Of a DNA stretch of 64,000 bases, positions 1-12,939 are shown in pieces. The DNA lies in the NCBI GenBank assembly GCA_038277395.1, contig CM076195.1, positions 20,174,327 through 20,238,326 on the forward strand, written 5' to 3'. The DNA comes from Dryocosmus kuriphilus (lineage: Eukaryota; Arthropoda; Insecta; Hymenoptera; Cynipidae). The position numbers and the translations under genes were made by a program. Every line of letters starts with the position of its first letter. The stretch's first letter is position 1. The notes below the pieces were generated by a model. That model made no database searches, was not told where the DNA came from, and worked only from the letters and a program-made list of their open reading frames with translations.

Positions 1-73
1 AAGTTATACTTTATTTTTAAATTAACTCGCAACATTAACATTACTTATAAAAAAGTGTAACACAGTAACCAAA

Positions 74-74
<1 letters not shown>

Positions 75-127
<53 letters not shown>

Positions 128-136
128 GTATGTATG
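75..136. repeat. (TA)n then (GTAT)n microsatellite
   Basis: About 40 bp of alternating TA runs directly into GTAT tetranucleotides. A simple repeat with no coding potential. Confidence 0.95.
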
Positions 137-1298
137 CATATGTGTATGTATTTATATAGTAATTAAGTTCCTAAAAGGTTACAAAGAACCCAAATTTTTC
201 AGTTCCTTAGTTACATAAGTTAGGTACCGTACTGATAAATGTTCAAACTTTAACTGTGTCATTATATAATTGCTTCAAACTGGAATAGACTGCAAAATTA
301 AAAAAAATTAATCATTCATAAATGTATTGTTTTACATTTTATTTTTCGTTTTTCCACATTTGTTTAAAATTCTATTCATATTTATCTTTTCACGAATAGA
401 TCATAAACAATGAGGAAGTTTCCATCGTTGATTAGGTATACAACAATAGACCGTAAGACGTAGGAGGTTTAAACCAGACCTTATACCTTCAAAATTTAAA
501 GGGAACTGGAAGAGGAAGGTACCCAGGTAACTGTGGAGAAAGTGATGATTGCCTACTTGTGTTAGTGTCGATAGACTAAAAGCAATCAGCACGGGTCAAA
601 ATTCAATGCTCTCGAGTTCCACTCATGGTCAAAATTTTACGTTTATGGTTTTGGATCCCAATTGTTTCCTGCCTTTCAGAATTGTACTGTTTCAAATCGA
701 ATATCTTAATGATTACACAAATTGTAAAATTTCGGATTGAAGCTTTATAAACTATTTTCAATTTTCAAATCATTTTAAATTCGGATATTCATAATTAGAC
801 GACACTGACAAATTGAAAATGGTTTAGATTGAACACTTTCTAAGTGAAGGCTTAAAAAAGATTAGAAGGGGCAGCTGACGAGCTTTTGAGCGGAATTCGG
901 GCGGACCGTAACTATAACTAACTTTTGCCTCGAGCGGAACTCAGGATTTTAAAACAGACGGTGCGTGGTTGACCATGAGCGGAAATCGGGTGTGCCCTCA
1001 AAATTGACATCTCAGCACCAACAAAATGAATGGGTCCTTTTCAGATGGACATAGTGATCATTTTATGCTTAACGGTTCACTCGGACCCAGTTTTGTTCCA
1101 GGATAATAATAGCTTATCTATCCAAATATTTTCCCTGCTTAAGTTAGGTTAACCTTTTGAACTTCAAAGATTCAATATTTAACTCAATAATTATATTATT
1201 TAACTAAATATAAACTTAAATAAAAATAGTCGTCTTACAGCTTAACTATTTGAGTCGCACGCCAAATCTTAGTCTACAACTACCGACTTGAAAGGGTT
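137..1298. other. AT-rich sequence, nothing recognised
   Basis: Only short fortuitous frames of about 60 codons occur here. I see no splice-bounded exon, no RNA gene and no repeat shared with the rest of the window. The stretch 860-1020 is somewhat more GC-rich with repeated GAGCGGAA words, but I could not assign it. Confidence 0.6.
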
Positions 1299-1475
1299 TG
1301 GGTACCCAATGGAAACCGAGACATCCTATAAAGACGTCCTTAGAATGTACCTTCTATGTCCTGTGACTTAACGTCTTTAAGACATCCTTTGGCTCTTTTC
1401 ATGTCTTTGAAGGTTCCTCAGAACGTCAAGACGTCTGTAGGACAACTTTAGGACCTATGTGCCCACTGGGTACCT
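1299..1475. mobile_element. MITE-like inverted-repeat element
   Basis: The ends are inverted copies: GGGTACCCAATGG at the left and CCACTGGGTACC at the right, about 175 bp apart. The interior carries repeated GACGTCCT/AGACGTC words in both orientations, so the unit can fold into a hairpin. There is no coding capacity. A small non-autonomous DNA element is the best reading; the superfamily was not determined. Confidence 0.5.
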
Positions 1476-2029
1476 CTTATTAGCAATTTGCCGTTTCAAA
1501 AATTTATACTTTTTGAAACTTTCCACAGAAAGTGTCCGATTTTTAATATTTTCAATAAAAGATTATGAATTTCAACATTCTGTTTTTCTACACTTTCATG
1601 AGTCTTTGATAAAGTTTCTCTCTTGTGAAATTTATAAGAAAATTAATTAATCATTTATATTTTATTAGCTGTAAAAAAGAATATGAATTTATTCAATTAT
1701 AAGGAAAAATGTTCACACATATATATTAAAAGGGACGACAGGAAAATTCTGAAAAATAATATTCCCGACGCTGCAACTGTAAAAATCTCGGCAAAAAAAA
1801 CGAAATAGAAAATTTCAATCATTACGAAATTACGGAAAAGGAAAATTCCCGAACTGGAAAATTGTCGAGCTTCTTATGGGCAAAATTATTTTAAATACAT
1901 AGAAATTATAAATAAAATGTTTTTCAATACATAATATGGATCTATATATAATATAATGTACTATGGGTACTCAAAACCCAAAAATAATCATTTTAACAGC
2001 TGAATGTTGCCGAAAATGGTCATCGATAT
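1476..2029. other. AT-rich sequence, nothing recognised
   Basis: Low-complexity AT-rich DNA with no credible exon or structured repeat. Confidence 0.6.
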
Positions 2030-2112
2030 GTTGCGTCAATGTTGCCTCAATATTGCCGTGCATATTGCCCACGTTGCAGGAAATATCGGTGCAACATTGA
2101 GGCAATATTTAG
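2030..2112. repeat. Short hairpin repeat (MITE fragment)
   Basis: ATGTTGCCTCAATATTGCC is followed about 30 bp later by its near-perfect inverse complement. Together they form a stem of roughly 20 bp, probably the remnant of a hairpin MITE. Confidence 0.45.
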
Positions 2113-2448
2113 TGCTAATAGGGCTATACCTGCTTCCATTTACCTAGAACCATAATTACGGGGTGGGGTATTTCAAAAGGAGCTTACCAGGTGAATACCT
2201 TTGGTGCAATGATTTACTTCAGTCTCTGCAATTCTGTCTTCAAGGCTCAATTGTTCTTTCGGAATAGCAACATACCGGCTGAAAACTTACAAAGCGCAAA
2301 CGATTTATCATTTTGAATTCTTATTGAAGCATAATTTTAAATTATTTCTAAAGCCCCTTGCTTCTCTTAATAACAAAGTAATCTCTATTTTTGTTTCTTT
2401 GAGTAATAGTAATAGTTATGTAATTCTACGTATGTATAATTAATTGGT

Positions 2449-2637
2449 GTGCACAAAATGTATTTTGACAAAGATGATGGAAGCATTTCTTCACCTTGTC
2501 CTGACAAACTTAAAACGCAAAAAGTGAAACTTACAGTGTATGATCAGTGCCAGTATAAAAATTGTACCAATTTAAGCACTGGACACCGCCTTTATCGTTT
2601 TCCTGTGGCTACAGATGCAGTTGGTCAGAAAATCTGA
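2449..2637 (+). pseudogene. THAP-type zinc-finger N-terminal fragment
   Basis: An open stretch of 62 codons contains C-x4-C followed about 15 residues later by YRFP (residues about 33-52). This spacing and the FP motif are typical of the start of a C2CH THAP DNA-binding domain. The domain is cut off after VATDAVGQKI: the tryptophan, the second Cys-His pair and the AVPT-type motif are missing. It could be a first exon whose continuation was not found, but no good GT donor precedes the stop. THAP domains occur in host regulators and in P-element transposases; nothing here tells them apart. Confidence 0.35.
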
Positions 2638-3736
2638 ATTCACCATCAGGCATGTACCTAAGTATATCAACTTATTTACTTAATCTGGTTGTTTTGAACA
2701 AATCAAATATTTTTCCAAAATTCTAATCACCATTTTCAATTTTGAATTTTCTATGCAATATTTGAGATTTTTTACGCAGAAAACCTCAAGAAACTGAGTT
2801 TTATACAAATCGGAGCACCGTGTCTCCGATAATAATCGCACGGCGCGCTCTGGTGCTTTTAACGGTTCGGACTGCATTTCACGCTAGTATATAGTAAAAT
2901 ATCTATTGGGGTTCTCAGGTGCTCTGGAAAAGAGCTACGCGCAGAGGAAGTGGGCGAAAGGACTTTTGGAAAAGTTCTTTCAACTTTATACGTTAATAAC
3001 ATTTTTTCAGTACATCGGAGAGTTAAGTATCACATAAACTTGATTAAAAAGTAAACTCTGATGAGTACAACGATCTCAGTTTGATCGCTGTGGATTAATT
3101 AAAACGCGAGATATGAGTGATTCAAAAAAAAAACTAATCAAAGATGGCGGCGAAAGGGTTAATTTGAGCAGTGCGAAAATCTAGGGTTAAGAGGGCTGTG
3201 TACACCCGTGGGAATTTCGAGTTGGATGTGCGAGAGAGACAGAAATATGATAAGCACGCCTTTTAAGGCGGAGACTTCTCCATCGAAAAAAATTTTTAGA
3301 AACCAATGAGAGATGTCCAAAATTGTTTTCTCAGGGTAGGTATAATAAAAACAGACGGCCTGACACTCTCACTAAAGTCGGGTTCTGGGGAAATCGTTCG
3401 GCCAAGACATACCGGAAACTAGGGTATAGAAGAAAAACATATGGAAAATTACAAAATAATTTTTTTTACAATTTTGGAATAAGCAATTTCAAAATTGCGA
3501 ATTCTGAATCTGCGAAATTTGACAATTACTAATATCTAAAATTTGTGTCATAAAGTTAAAAATTAAAAGATTTATGGAGGTATGGAGATATGTTTTATTA
3601 AAAGGTACCATGGCATTCCTGACCTACACTTGGGACTGTCGGAGTTGTCGCCTATTGACTATTCCGCCCTATTGTTTGGCTCGTGCTCACCATCCGTCCC
3701 AGCGCAGCGGGTGGTGTGGATCAGTCCGTATATAAA
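2638..3736. other. Unassigned AT-rich sequence
   Basis: I see no supported gene. The stretch 2880-3320 is moderately GC-balanced and contains AAGATGGCGGCGAAAGGGTT, reminiscent of dispersed repeats, but no element boundaries could be set. Confidence 0.5.
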
Positions 3737-6700
3737 AAATCTGCCCGCTGCGCGGGCACATTCTCATCGCGCGCGCGCGCGCTTCGCGCGAAGTATGAGC
3801 GCGCCTACGGCGCGCGTCTGTTGGCACTCGCGCTTCGCGCTCGATACGTTATTTACGGCACTCACGCTTCGCGCTCGATAGATTATTCACCTCGCGCTAC
3901 GCGCTCGGTGTTTATAGATCGTATAAACCTTTAAATTAGAAATTACAAAAGAAATTATTTTACTTAAGGCTCTATCGCCCTTAAGGAATACATTCTCATC
4001 ATGACACTCGCGCTTCGCGCTCGATAATTACGTTTCTTTAAAACACATTATAGATTGGTAAAGCTCTTTTTGATTTTCCAAATTTTTACAATACAGGATT
4101 TCGATTCTTAAAAGTAAAACGATGAGTCTTATAAATAAATTTTGTAGCTATTTCCAAGGTGAACAATTCTGCTTGTTAATATTTTCTCATATCTTGCACA
4201 GTTTTGCTGAAAAGTGGTTTTCTTTATATTTCATAACATATTTCACGAATAACTCAAAAACTACGCGTCTGATCAAAAAAATGATAGAGAGCAAATTTGT
4301 AGACAATTTGGAGACGAACAACTTTGTTTGTTATTATTTTTCCGTATCTTTGATAGTTTGGCGGAAAATTTGAAATCTTTAATTTTTAATAACGTTTTAT
4401 CGATTAAAACAAAAACCGTGCATTTTATGAAAAAATCGTTAAAACAAAATTTGTAGATCTTTTTAAATTGAACAACTTTGTTCTTTACCATTTTTTGGTA
4501 TCTTGAATATTTTGGCGGGAAACCACAGTTTTTTAATTTTAATAGCGTTTTCTTGATTAAAACAAAAACCGTTTATTTTATCAAAAAACGGTTAAGACAA
4601 AATTTGTAGATTTTTTTGAGATGAAAAATTTTACTTTCTTACGTTTTTTTTGTATCTGATAGTTTAGCCGAAAAATGGATTTTTTGATTTTGTGAAAACC
4701 GTTTTTGATGGATAAAACCATAACCGTTGGTCAAAAACCGCTGGTTAACGAACTCGTCCTTTCTTTTTGGACCTTAAAGTAGTGTGCCAAAGCGCAATCC
4801 AATCCGATTAGTCCTTCGAAAGTTATCGTGGGAAGACGACGACGACAACGACAACGACGACAACGCCAACAGACAGACAGACACGGTCGTAAAAACCATT
4901 TTTTCGGATTCAGGAGGTCTTAAAACGTGGAGATTTCATGAAATCCGCGAAAGTCAAATTTTGCATAAATCTAATACCTTCTCTGATGAGAATGTAAAAA
5001 TCCGCAATTTTGCAAATAGGAAATTTTTAATATTACATTCGGAATCTACGACTTCTTACGATTAAAATGATAACATATTTGTGAGTGAAGTGTAGAATTT
5101 ACACAAATTGTCAATTTGTTACAAAATTTTCTATAGAATTTACACGTTTCTTTTTAAAAAGGCCTTTTATTAATCTCACATTTTTATACATTTTTATATA
5201 TTACAACTAAGATATTATTGCATTAAAAAATCTCAGTACAATAATCATGCCTCGCGCTCAACACTTAGATTATACGCTCTTGAAAAATAAAAACATGTAG
5301 ACAAAATAAAATGGACTATTCTATGTAAAAAAAATGTATTTCTAGTTTAATGTAATTTCTAAAATTCATTAAAAAAATATATTTTTTAAATGTATTTTAT
5401 ATCTAGTGAAAAATTTTCATGAAATTTGCTGACATATCAGAATATTCTTTTTTCTGTTTCTTTTAAATTTAAATTTTAAAAGTATATAAATTATCTAACT
5501 TTTACCGAAATAAAAAATTCCACTGGAATAATTTGCGAATATTTCACCCATCTCTGAAAAATTTTGACAATTTCTAAAACTTAAAAAAAATTTTGTTTCA
5601 CATTTAGAAAAGTCTCTAATTATTTTAATTTATGTATAATCGAAAATGTAACTTATTTTTTTTTTATATATATGTAATATCTAGTGAACACTTTTCATAC
5701 AATTTCCTGTATATCAGAATATTATTTTTTGTATTCTTTGGACATTTACATAATTTTCAAAAGTACATAGCTTTTCTAATATTTATCGAAATAAAAAATT
5801 TTATTTGCATAATTTGCAAGTATTTTACCCATCTCTGAAAAATTTTGACAAAAATGTCTGAAAATTTAAAAATATGTTTTTTACAATTTTTAAAATGCTC
5901 TAAATGTTGATATTTTGATTGAAAATATATACTTAGCGAGCTCGATTGGACAAATCCTTGAAAATTTAGCGTGGCCAGAATATTCGGGTAATCATACATA
6001 AATACGGACAGACATACTGACAGACATACAGACAAATAGACAGACACCGACTAAATTGTATGATTTTCAGACATCCAGAAGTCCAAAATTTCGACGACTA
6101 CACGGAGAAAATTTATGCAGTATTTTTTACACAACTTAGTCAGGTAAACCGAGGACATAGTTGCATTTTATTAAAATTTCACTTTCAGTTGAGTAAACTG
6201 AAATAAGGTAATATTTGATGTGAAAATATTAATTAGTATAAGAAAGAGCATTATAATTTAATTGGCTATTCAGTAAGAAATAATAATACTTGTAAGTACA
6301 AATTATCTGACAGTTAGGTAAAATGAGACGAAGTATTAAATACAGATTCCAGAAAATGAAAACAAAGTCTATACCTTTATAAATATGTGAGTTCTACATA
6401 AAAGTCGTGTAAAATTTCGTGCACTATTTATAAATAGAAAAAAATCTTTTACTTCCACATTCTGCGGAAGGTCATCACATATTTACTACACACATATCAT
6501 ACAATTTGTAAATATATCATTGGCATATAATATATACAAACGCATCGTTATTCCTACCAACTAAATCCCAGGGCTAATCTACATTATGGAATATACTATT
6601 ATCGAGCGCGAAGCGCGAGTGTCATGATGAGAATGTATTCCTTAAGGGCGATAGAGCCTTAAGTAAAATAGTTCCTTTTGGAATTTTTAATTTAAAGATT

Positions 6701-6852
6701 TATACGATCCATAAACACCGAGCGCGTAGCGCGAGGTGAATAATGTATCGAGCGCGAAGCGCGAGTGCCAACAGACGCGCGCCACAGACGCGCTCATACT
6801 TCGCGCGAAGCGCGCGATGAGAATGTGCCCGCGAAGCGGGGAGATTTTTTAT
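3737..6852. mobile_element. 3.1-kb element with GC-rich hairpin-laden inverted termini
   Basis: The left arm (about 3737-4033) and right arm (about 6592-6852) are inverted copies of each other. From outside in, both arms carry GATTTTTT/AAAAAATC, a CCCGC...GCGGG palindrome, CATTCTCATC, then several GCGCGAAGCGCGAG palindromes. The inner part includes CTCTATCGCCCTTAAGGAAT at the left and its complement at the right. The interior is AT-rich and has no conserved protein. It does contain a module at about 4680-5065 (GACGACAACG repeats, then a GGTCTTAAAACGTGGAGATT segment) that recurs at 16640-17125 and 41430-42130. The 3582-3934 frames only reflect the GC-rich arm. Probably a non-autonomous DNA transposon; superfamily unknown. 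Confidence 0.65.
5990..6047. repeat. GACA-rich tetranucleotide tract
   Basis: GACAGACATACAGACA-type imperfect tetranucleotide repeat inside the 3.1-kb element. It explains the cysteine/valine/serine-rich frame on the opposite strand. Confidence 0.7.
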
Positions 6853-9773
6853 TTATTATATTTATTTATTAATATATTATTTATTATATATTATATAGTA
6901 TATGGTAATTAATTTTATTTTCTTTATTATATACGCATTCATTATTTTTGCGGCATTCCTTATTTTTTTAATTAAGTGTTCGTACAAAATTTCTCTATTC
7001 TCTATCTGGGTCTATCTATCTAATAGAAAAGAAGGAAAGGTCTCAACTCTAAACTTCTCATCTTGGTCAGTTCAGAACTTGGAATCGTTTCAAATCTTCG
7101 AAATCAGGGAAATTTTACGACGAGGACTGCAGATGTTAGGATTCCTTTAGGATGGAACCAGCCAAGAAGCAAGGGGGAACGCGTGACGTACTTCGTAGGC
7201 GGGCCTAACGTTTGCTTCAACGCTCTGTCGCTTGGTGCCGTCAAAAGCAGCCAACTTTTACTCAAATTTTCCTGAAAAACGACTTTTTCTCTAGGCATAT
7301 TACATTAACAATTCGATTCTGATTGTAAAAAGTAGTACACCAATTTGTTCTTAAAGAGTGAATCTATGCTTCTGTTTGATCAATTTTTTGAAAAAATCAA
7401 CAGAGCTTTTGGTAAATCATGGTAAAGTTAACGAACTTTGAACCATTGTTTCTAATATTTAAAAAACAAAAAAAAATAAAAATCTGTACAAATAGAAGCA
7501 CAGATTAATGTTTCAAAAAGCTAAATCATCAAAAAAATATAAATATTTTAATAAAGTGTAGCTGTGAGAACCATAGAGCGCAACAGCTAAAACATAGGGG
7601 GTACACAGGCCTCTTAAGGTCTCCATCGAAGCCCCTTTTGAACGAGCTGAAAATAAAAAAATGTACCCGAAATTTTCGGGTCACTCCAATAGAATTTTCC
7701 TATCTGCACTGGACTATCAGTATCGTCTCAGGATTTCCGAGGCTAGGTGCCAGATGTTGGCTCTGTACAGAAGAACAGCAGAAGGGGAAAGGCAACGAGT
7801 AGGTTCATACCTGCGTTAAAGAATCTTACCAGTAGACTGCAGAAAGGTCAATAAAGAAAATTTTGGATTTTCAGATTTCAGTGAGGAATCGAAAATTATT
7901 ATTCTGCAGTACAAGTAATTTAAAAAATCATATACACTTTATGCTAAAAAATTCAATCAAAAGCTCATTTTGTAATATATTGAAAAAATGTTTAAATTGT
8001 AATTTGAGTCCAAATTATAAGATAGTAATAATTCTGTTTCATTCTTTCAAATCGGAAAAACTCGTCCGTTATATATCTTGTGAGGAAGTTATAATTTTTG
8101 TAAAAAACTGCAAACGCGATTTATAATCTCCACTCAAAGATAATTTTCAAAATTAAAAAATTTAAAGTCAACCTCAAAATTCTTTAACTAGCTTGCCAAA
8201 TTTTTTCGATGATCATTATTTTTCTGCGTTAAAAAAGTCAATATCTCAGGAATGTAAAAAAAATTTAACAGTACGGTATGGGTAAACATATTTTTATTAA
8301 ACAAATAAGTTAATTGCGTTCAATAATATTTCACTGAATATGCGTGATCCTATAACCATAGGGCGCAATTTCAATTTCTTGCAAGAGTAATTATATTATA
8401 TATAATAATAATAATAATAACACACACATATAAAATGCCACAATGACACAACATTTGTAAAAAAAGGAAATTTTTAATTACAAATTCATAACAGAATAGA
8501 ATAATCAAGAGAAACATATAAATTATTAATATTTTATGTTACAGATAGTATTCTGCAATCGTTCATTATGAACATGTACTGTCGAAACTCGAAAACCTGA
8601 ATTTTTTCAAATGAATCGGACATTCGGTGGCTCGATCGAAAGGAACTGTGATGGGAGTGGAGTGTATTCGAACCTCCAATTTCATAACTTTCTTCACGTG
8701 ACATCGATAATTTAATTGTAAATATTTTATATATAATTTAAAAAATGCACGTACTCTATATAATATATGCATGTATGTAAAGTCAAGTATTCTATAGTCT
8801 ATAATCTATATACATTAAGTCGTGGGAATAAGTTTATTTGAATATAACTTCTTTCACATGTCATAATTTAATTGTAAATGTTTTACATATAATTTAGAAA
8901 CGCATAATGCTAATATTGATGACCAGAATTTTTTTACAAAGAACTGTGTTACTGAATCATTTACACAATTATATAAAGTTTATATTAAAGAATTTTCAAT
9001 CGCGTATGTTACTGTTTTTAAAAGTAATTTTTTCTGTAATAAAAATTTAATGATTATAAACTAGTCTAGTCCAATATTTAGTATACTTATCAAATTCATC
9101 TTGTATTTTAATTAAATATTTTGCATTAATTTTGTATAACATATATATATACATATTATACATATGTACATAAAAACTTGGACAAAATCATTCATAAAAC
9201 AATTTTTTTTCATTTACCGCTCCCAAGCTGCTAGTTCTTTTAGTCTCAATATATACTAAGTAGTTATTTCTGCTTTCTATAATTATATACTGGATGTTCA
9301 ATAATTACAAAAGCAATATTAATTAATCTTTTGACTAGCAAAATTACTTATACAATTATACTTATACCAGAGCTTATACCTAGTAATAGAAACTTTTATT
9401 TCTTTAAATTTATTATTTAAAGAAATGCTTTAATGGCATAATATGATCTTTGATATATACATACATACACACATACATAAAAAGTATTTTTATTATGTTT
9501 TTCTTTGCATTAATCCAAAGATTTTCCTAATTTTAAATTATTCGACTGTTTGACTCGGATGGTAAAGTTCGAATGTTCATCTGCCTTCGGGTAAATACTA
9601 AATATACATCTGATCTGATGTACATATATCAGTCAGTAAGTTAGGACGTCTGTTTTACCGTCAATGCAAAACGTGTACATTTCTAAGTAATTCACGGAAG
9701 TGAGAGCGCCACTAAATTTCAGTAGAAACTTGTACAATGGCATCGGTCATCTCCCAATTCATCTCTGGCTCAA
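6853..9773. other. AT-rich sequence with no supported gene
   Basis: No frame longer than 90 codons and no family match. A GC-balanced patch at 7140-7300 and another at 7690-7830 resemble decayed repeat or coding debris but could not be identified. (TA)n, (ATA)n and CATA-type runs occur at 8395-8430, 9140-9170 and 9455-9480. Confidence 0.55.
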
Positions 9774-11251
9774 GCTAATTTGTCACACCTGATAGGACGA
9801 CAGACGCATTTGGTTTAATCTCAACTGGAAACTTTCATCAATCGATCGAAAAGCAGGAGTCAGAACAAACCGTCCTAAGACATCGGCTCGCCGTGGGGAC
9901 AAAACAACTAGCTGAAATGGCCTCTGCTCTCGATAAGTTCAAACATAAAGATTTACTAATTCAGACGCTCTACGCAATTGAAGCAGGTGTCGGCGAATAT
10001 CTTCGATCAGCTAGTCGACTTTTAGATGTTATCAATGTATCGCGTAGAGGGTATTTACACCCTTTCCTATTAACGTCAGCACAACTTGAACTGTTTTTTA
10101 AAGACATCCAAGACCACGCCCCTAAACTTGTGTTCCCAGTCCCTGGACCTGAGGTGAGTGTCGAGGAGCTCGCTCAAGTCGCCGTCACTACCGTAGTCTA
10201 CAAGGATGAAAAAGTTACAGGTTTTATTGGATTTCCGACTTATAGAAAAAACAAAATTTGTCTTATATGAAATGCATTCCATCCCTGTTCCACAATCTAT
10301 TCAAGAAAACGGAACCGAAAAAATCAATCAAAATTTTCCTACATCTCCATGGAAGAATCAGGAAGGAGCTACCTGCTCATAACCAGAACAGAGCTTGCAA
10401 AATGCACCAAATTGAGCACATACACGATTTTCCCCGGTACTTTCCCAATATATGAGGCAATAAGCTTCCCGACTTGTGAGTCACAACTCTTATCGGGGCC
10501 AGCAGTGTCATCGTTCAAACTGTGTAACATCATGGTCTCCTATAATCCACAATCTTACTGGAAAGAAATACCTACACTCAACGGCTGGATATATTCAATA
10601 CAATGCAAGGTCACCACCAACCTGGTTTGTCCTTCTAGACCTATTCAAGAGATTTCGTTAGAGGGACTGGGATTAGTCCATATTGCTCCAGGATGCAGCT
10701 TAAGAACAACTCAAGTAATCCTCCAAGGACTAATGCGGACAAGGGATATCACTATCATTATGTATGAACCACGACTTCACCTGAACCTCTGAGAATTGTT
10801 AACAGAACTCCATCAGATTCAATCTCCATCTGTAAATTCAAATTCCATTGACATCGGGTCCGCGGATGCTGCAAACAACAAACAACAACTGTATGATTTG
10901 AGTCTCCAACACCAGGCGAATGACAATCAATCAAACCTGATTCATGGATCTTATATTGGATTAGGATTGCTTTCAATAGAATTGTTGACATATTGCTACT
11001 ACGCCAAGACAGCGGCATTCCTATTGAAGTGCCTACGTTGCTGTCGTAATTGGACAATCTTAAGCCCAATCAAATTGGAAACTATATCTAACCTGAAAGA
11101 GGCGGCCACCAATTCGATTCACGCTGTCATTTACCAAGAGGTAAACAGCCCATCACCCAAGGCAAAACCATCAACCGGGTCTGCTCCCGATGACAGTCTA
11201 CTAACAACACCAATGATAAGAATTCCCGTACAGATTCTACAACCCGTCTAG
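9774..11251 (+). pseudogene. env: Errantivirus-type envelope (env) relic, broken
   Basis: One reading frame, open from about 9774 and interrupted by stops at 10268-10270 and 10790-10792, carries features of the fusion-type envelope of insect errantiviruses. That family is related to baculovirus F. Seen in order are a helical heptad-rich region, the motif RRGYLHPFLLTSAQL (about 10045-10090), a cysteine-containing ectodomain with PTCESQLLSG and a GLGLVHIAPGC segment (about 10660-10700), and near the end a hydrophobic segment followed by a Cys/Arg-rich tail (about 10950-11040). A frameshift near 10250 is also apparent. No gag or pol is seen upstream. The copy is plainly inactive: the N-terminus, signal peptide and cleavage site are not recognisable. 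The nearby LTR candidate supports an LTR-retroelement origin. Confidence 0.65.
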
Positions 11252-11639
11252 TATCAGGCAAAATTCTCATTGACCTGGTGTCTTGTGGTGCTCGTAGTGC
11301 CCTTCAAGGCTCATGGAAAACCAGCTCAACCATCGACAAGTGTAGTGTTGTGATTTAGTGCTAAAAGGGGAATGAAGTCAGCATATTGAGAATACATATG
11401 GGTTATGCTGAGTGCGTCTCTATCATGTAGAGAATTAAAGAACAATAAGGTGAACTGTCATGTAGACAGAATTAAAGCTGAGGTTTAAGACTAAGATAAT
11501 CTACATTCAGGATTCTAAATCTAGCGGACGCAAATTTGGCTTGCAATAACTAATTTTCAGGAAAACCACAAATGGAGAAGCAACCACTTCGGCCACTGGT
11601 AACAAACGGGGACGGTTGTTTCTAATTCCAGGGAGGGTT
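11252..11639 (+). other. Post-env region ending in a purine-rich tract
   Basis: Non-coding sequence between the env relic and the LTR candidate. It ends in CCAGGGAGGG, immediately before TGTTACGG. This is the position expected of a polypurine tract priming plus-strand synthesis. Confidence 0.4.
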
Positions 11640-12640
11640 TGTTACGGTGGATATTGAAGGTGCCAAACTCGAATTTAAAAGGGAGTCTGGCCACCGCAAT
11701 ATTTGTCGTAATCACTCATTTCACCTCGTGACTGAATTGAGTGCCTCTCCATCATTTAAAAGTACGATCTATACCTATAAATATGCTGCATATGCAGCAA
11801 ATAGGCCAGAGAGGGAGAGATACACATTTGAGAGGATCGGAAAGAGAACGAAATAATTATTATTTCATTTATTGCTTAGTAACAAGGCAAGTGCACTTTT
11901 AAAAAATATTTATTGCAAAATTTGGAGATCAGCATTTTGTGGTCGCTCGGACTAAAGACCTCACCCCATTCCCGCAGTTTCAACTTGCACTTTTCAGAAG
12001 TATTTATTACGAAATTTTGAAATCAGCATTTTGCGGTCGCGCGGACTAACGACCTTGCCGTAATCCCGCGGATCCAAAATGCAATTTCAGCAAAAAACTC
12101 TCCCAAATTAATGCATACCATAGCCTACCATGTGTGTAAAGAAAAGGACTAGAAAACTACGATATTGTAAAATGTACGTTTGGGGGTTACGACGGATCGC
12201 GATCGTGTCCTGCGAGTGTAAGTGAAAGTGGCAGCAAGGTCTAGTATTAGACCTATACCAAGGACGATCTGCACTACAGGATAAAAGGTCAGATATTGTT
12301 GTAATTTCTTTTATAATAAGTAACGAATGGAGTTCAAAGAAATTTATCGCGGTTAACAATTGCCCCATTTCCGGACGTCGCCTGCCTTTGTCTCTGTCTC
12401 TCTCTCTCTTAATCACTGGGAATTGACCGGGATAACCACTGATTAATTTTTTTGAATCGAAATTCCGGATCACAGTGCTTGCCCGCCATCTCTTCCCGGC
12501 TACCGAAGAGATGGTTCGGTGGAATAAGCTTTCTTTGTGTAGATGTTTAAATTCGTTCTTATGGACAAAACCCATGCTAATAAAATTCTTAATCTTGTTG
12601 AATAAAACCGGCAATTTTAAAATTATTTGAATACACTACA
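11640..12640 (+). mobile_element. Probable 3' LTR of the env-bearing element
   Basis: The sequence starts TGTTACGG directly after a purine-rich tract. It has a TATA-like CTATAAATA at about 11775 and an AATAAA at about 12600. Two imperfect ~100-bp direct repeats (about 11890-12080), each with ATCAGCATTTTG followed by GGTCGC, lie inside. The right boundary is uncertain; ACTACA at about 12640 is a guess, and no matching CGTAACA terminus was found. A 168-codon frame on the opposite strand (12108-12614) has no recognisable domain and is treated as fortuitous. Confidence 0.4.
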
Positions 12641-12939
12641 AAAGAAATTTCAGAACTACAGGGACATGAACTACCAGCCCGGGAGTTGGGTCAAAAACGA
12701 TTTCCCATTTAAAAATAAAACCAAGTTTTACAAATCGGCAGCTTTAAACCCCGGCGACGAAAATAAAATTCTCGTTCATGACAATTTCACCAGTCAATTG
12801 TAAAATTCACAAAAAACTGCACTGGACATTTTCTTCGCTGAATGTGAAACACTTGACAGACAACGCTGAACTGACGGCACTCCGTTCCACAAGCTCTTTT
12901 ATAGACCACGTCTGAAAAGATACCCCCACCAGATGCTTC
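12641..12939. other. Unassigned sequence
   Basis: No gene is seen. It may be the continuation of the LTR element or the interior of the repeat block that follows. Confidence 0.4.

Noticed and set aside
3582..3934. Two overlapping Arg/Ala-rich frames
   Set aside because: Produced by the GC-rich palindromic arm of the 3.1-kb element; the same sequence occurs inverted at 6600-6850.
12108..12614. 168-codon minus-strand frame
   Set aside because: Lies within the LTR candidate, shows no domain and has no composition or splice support.
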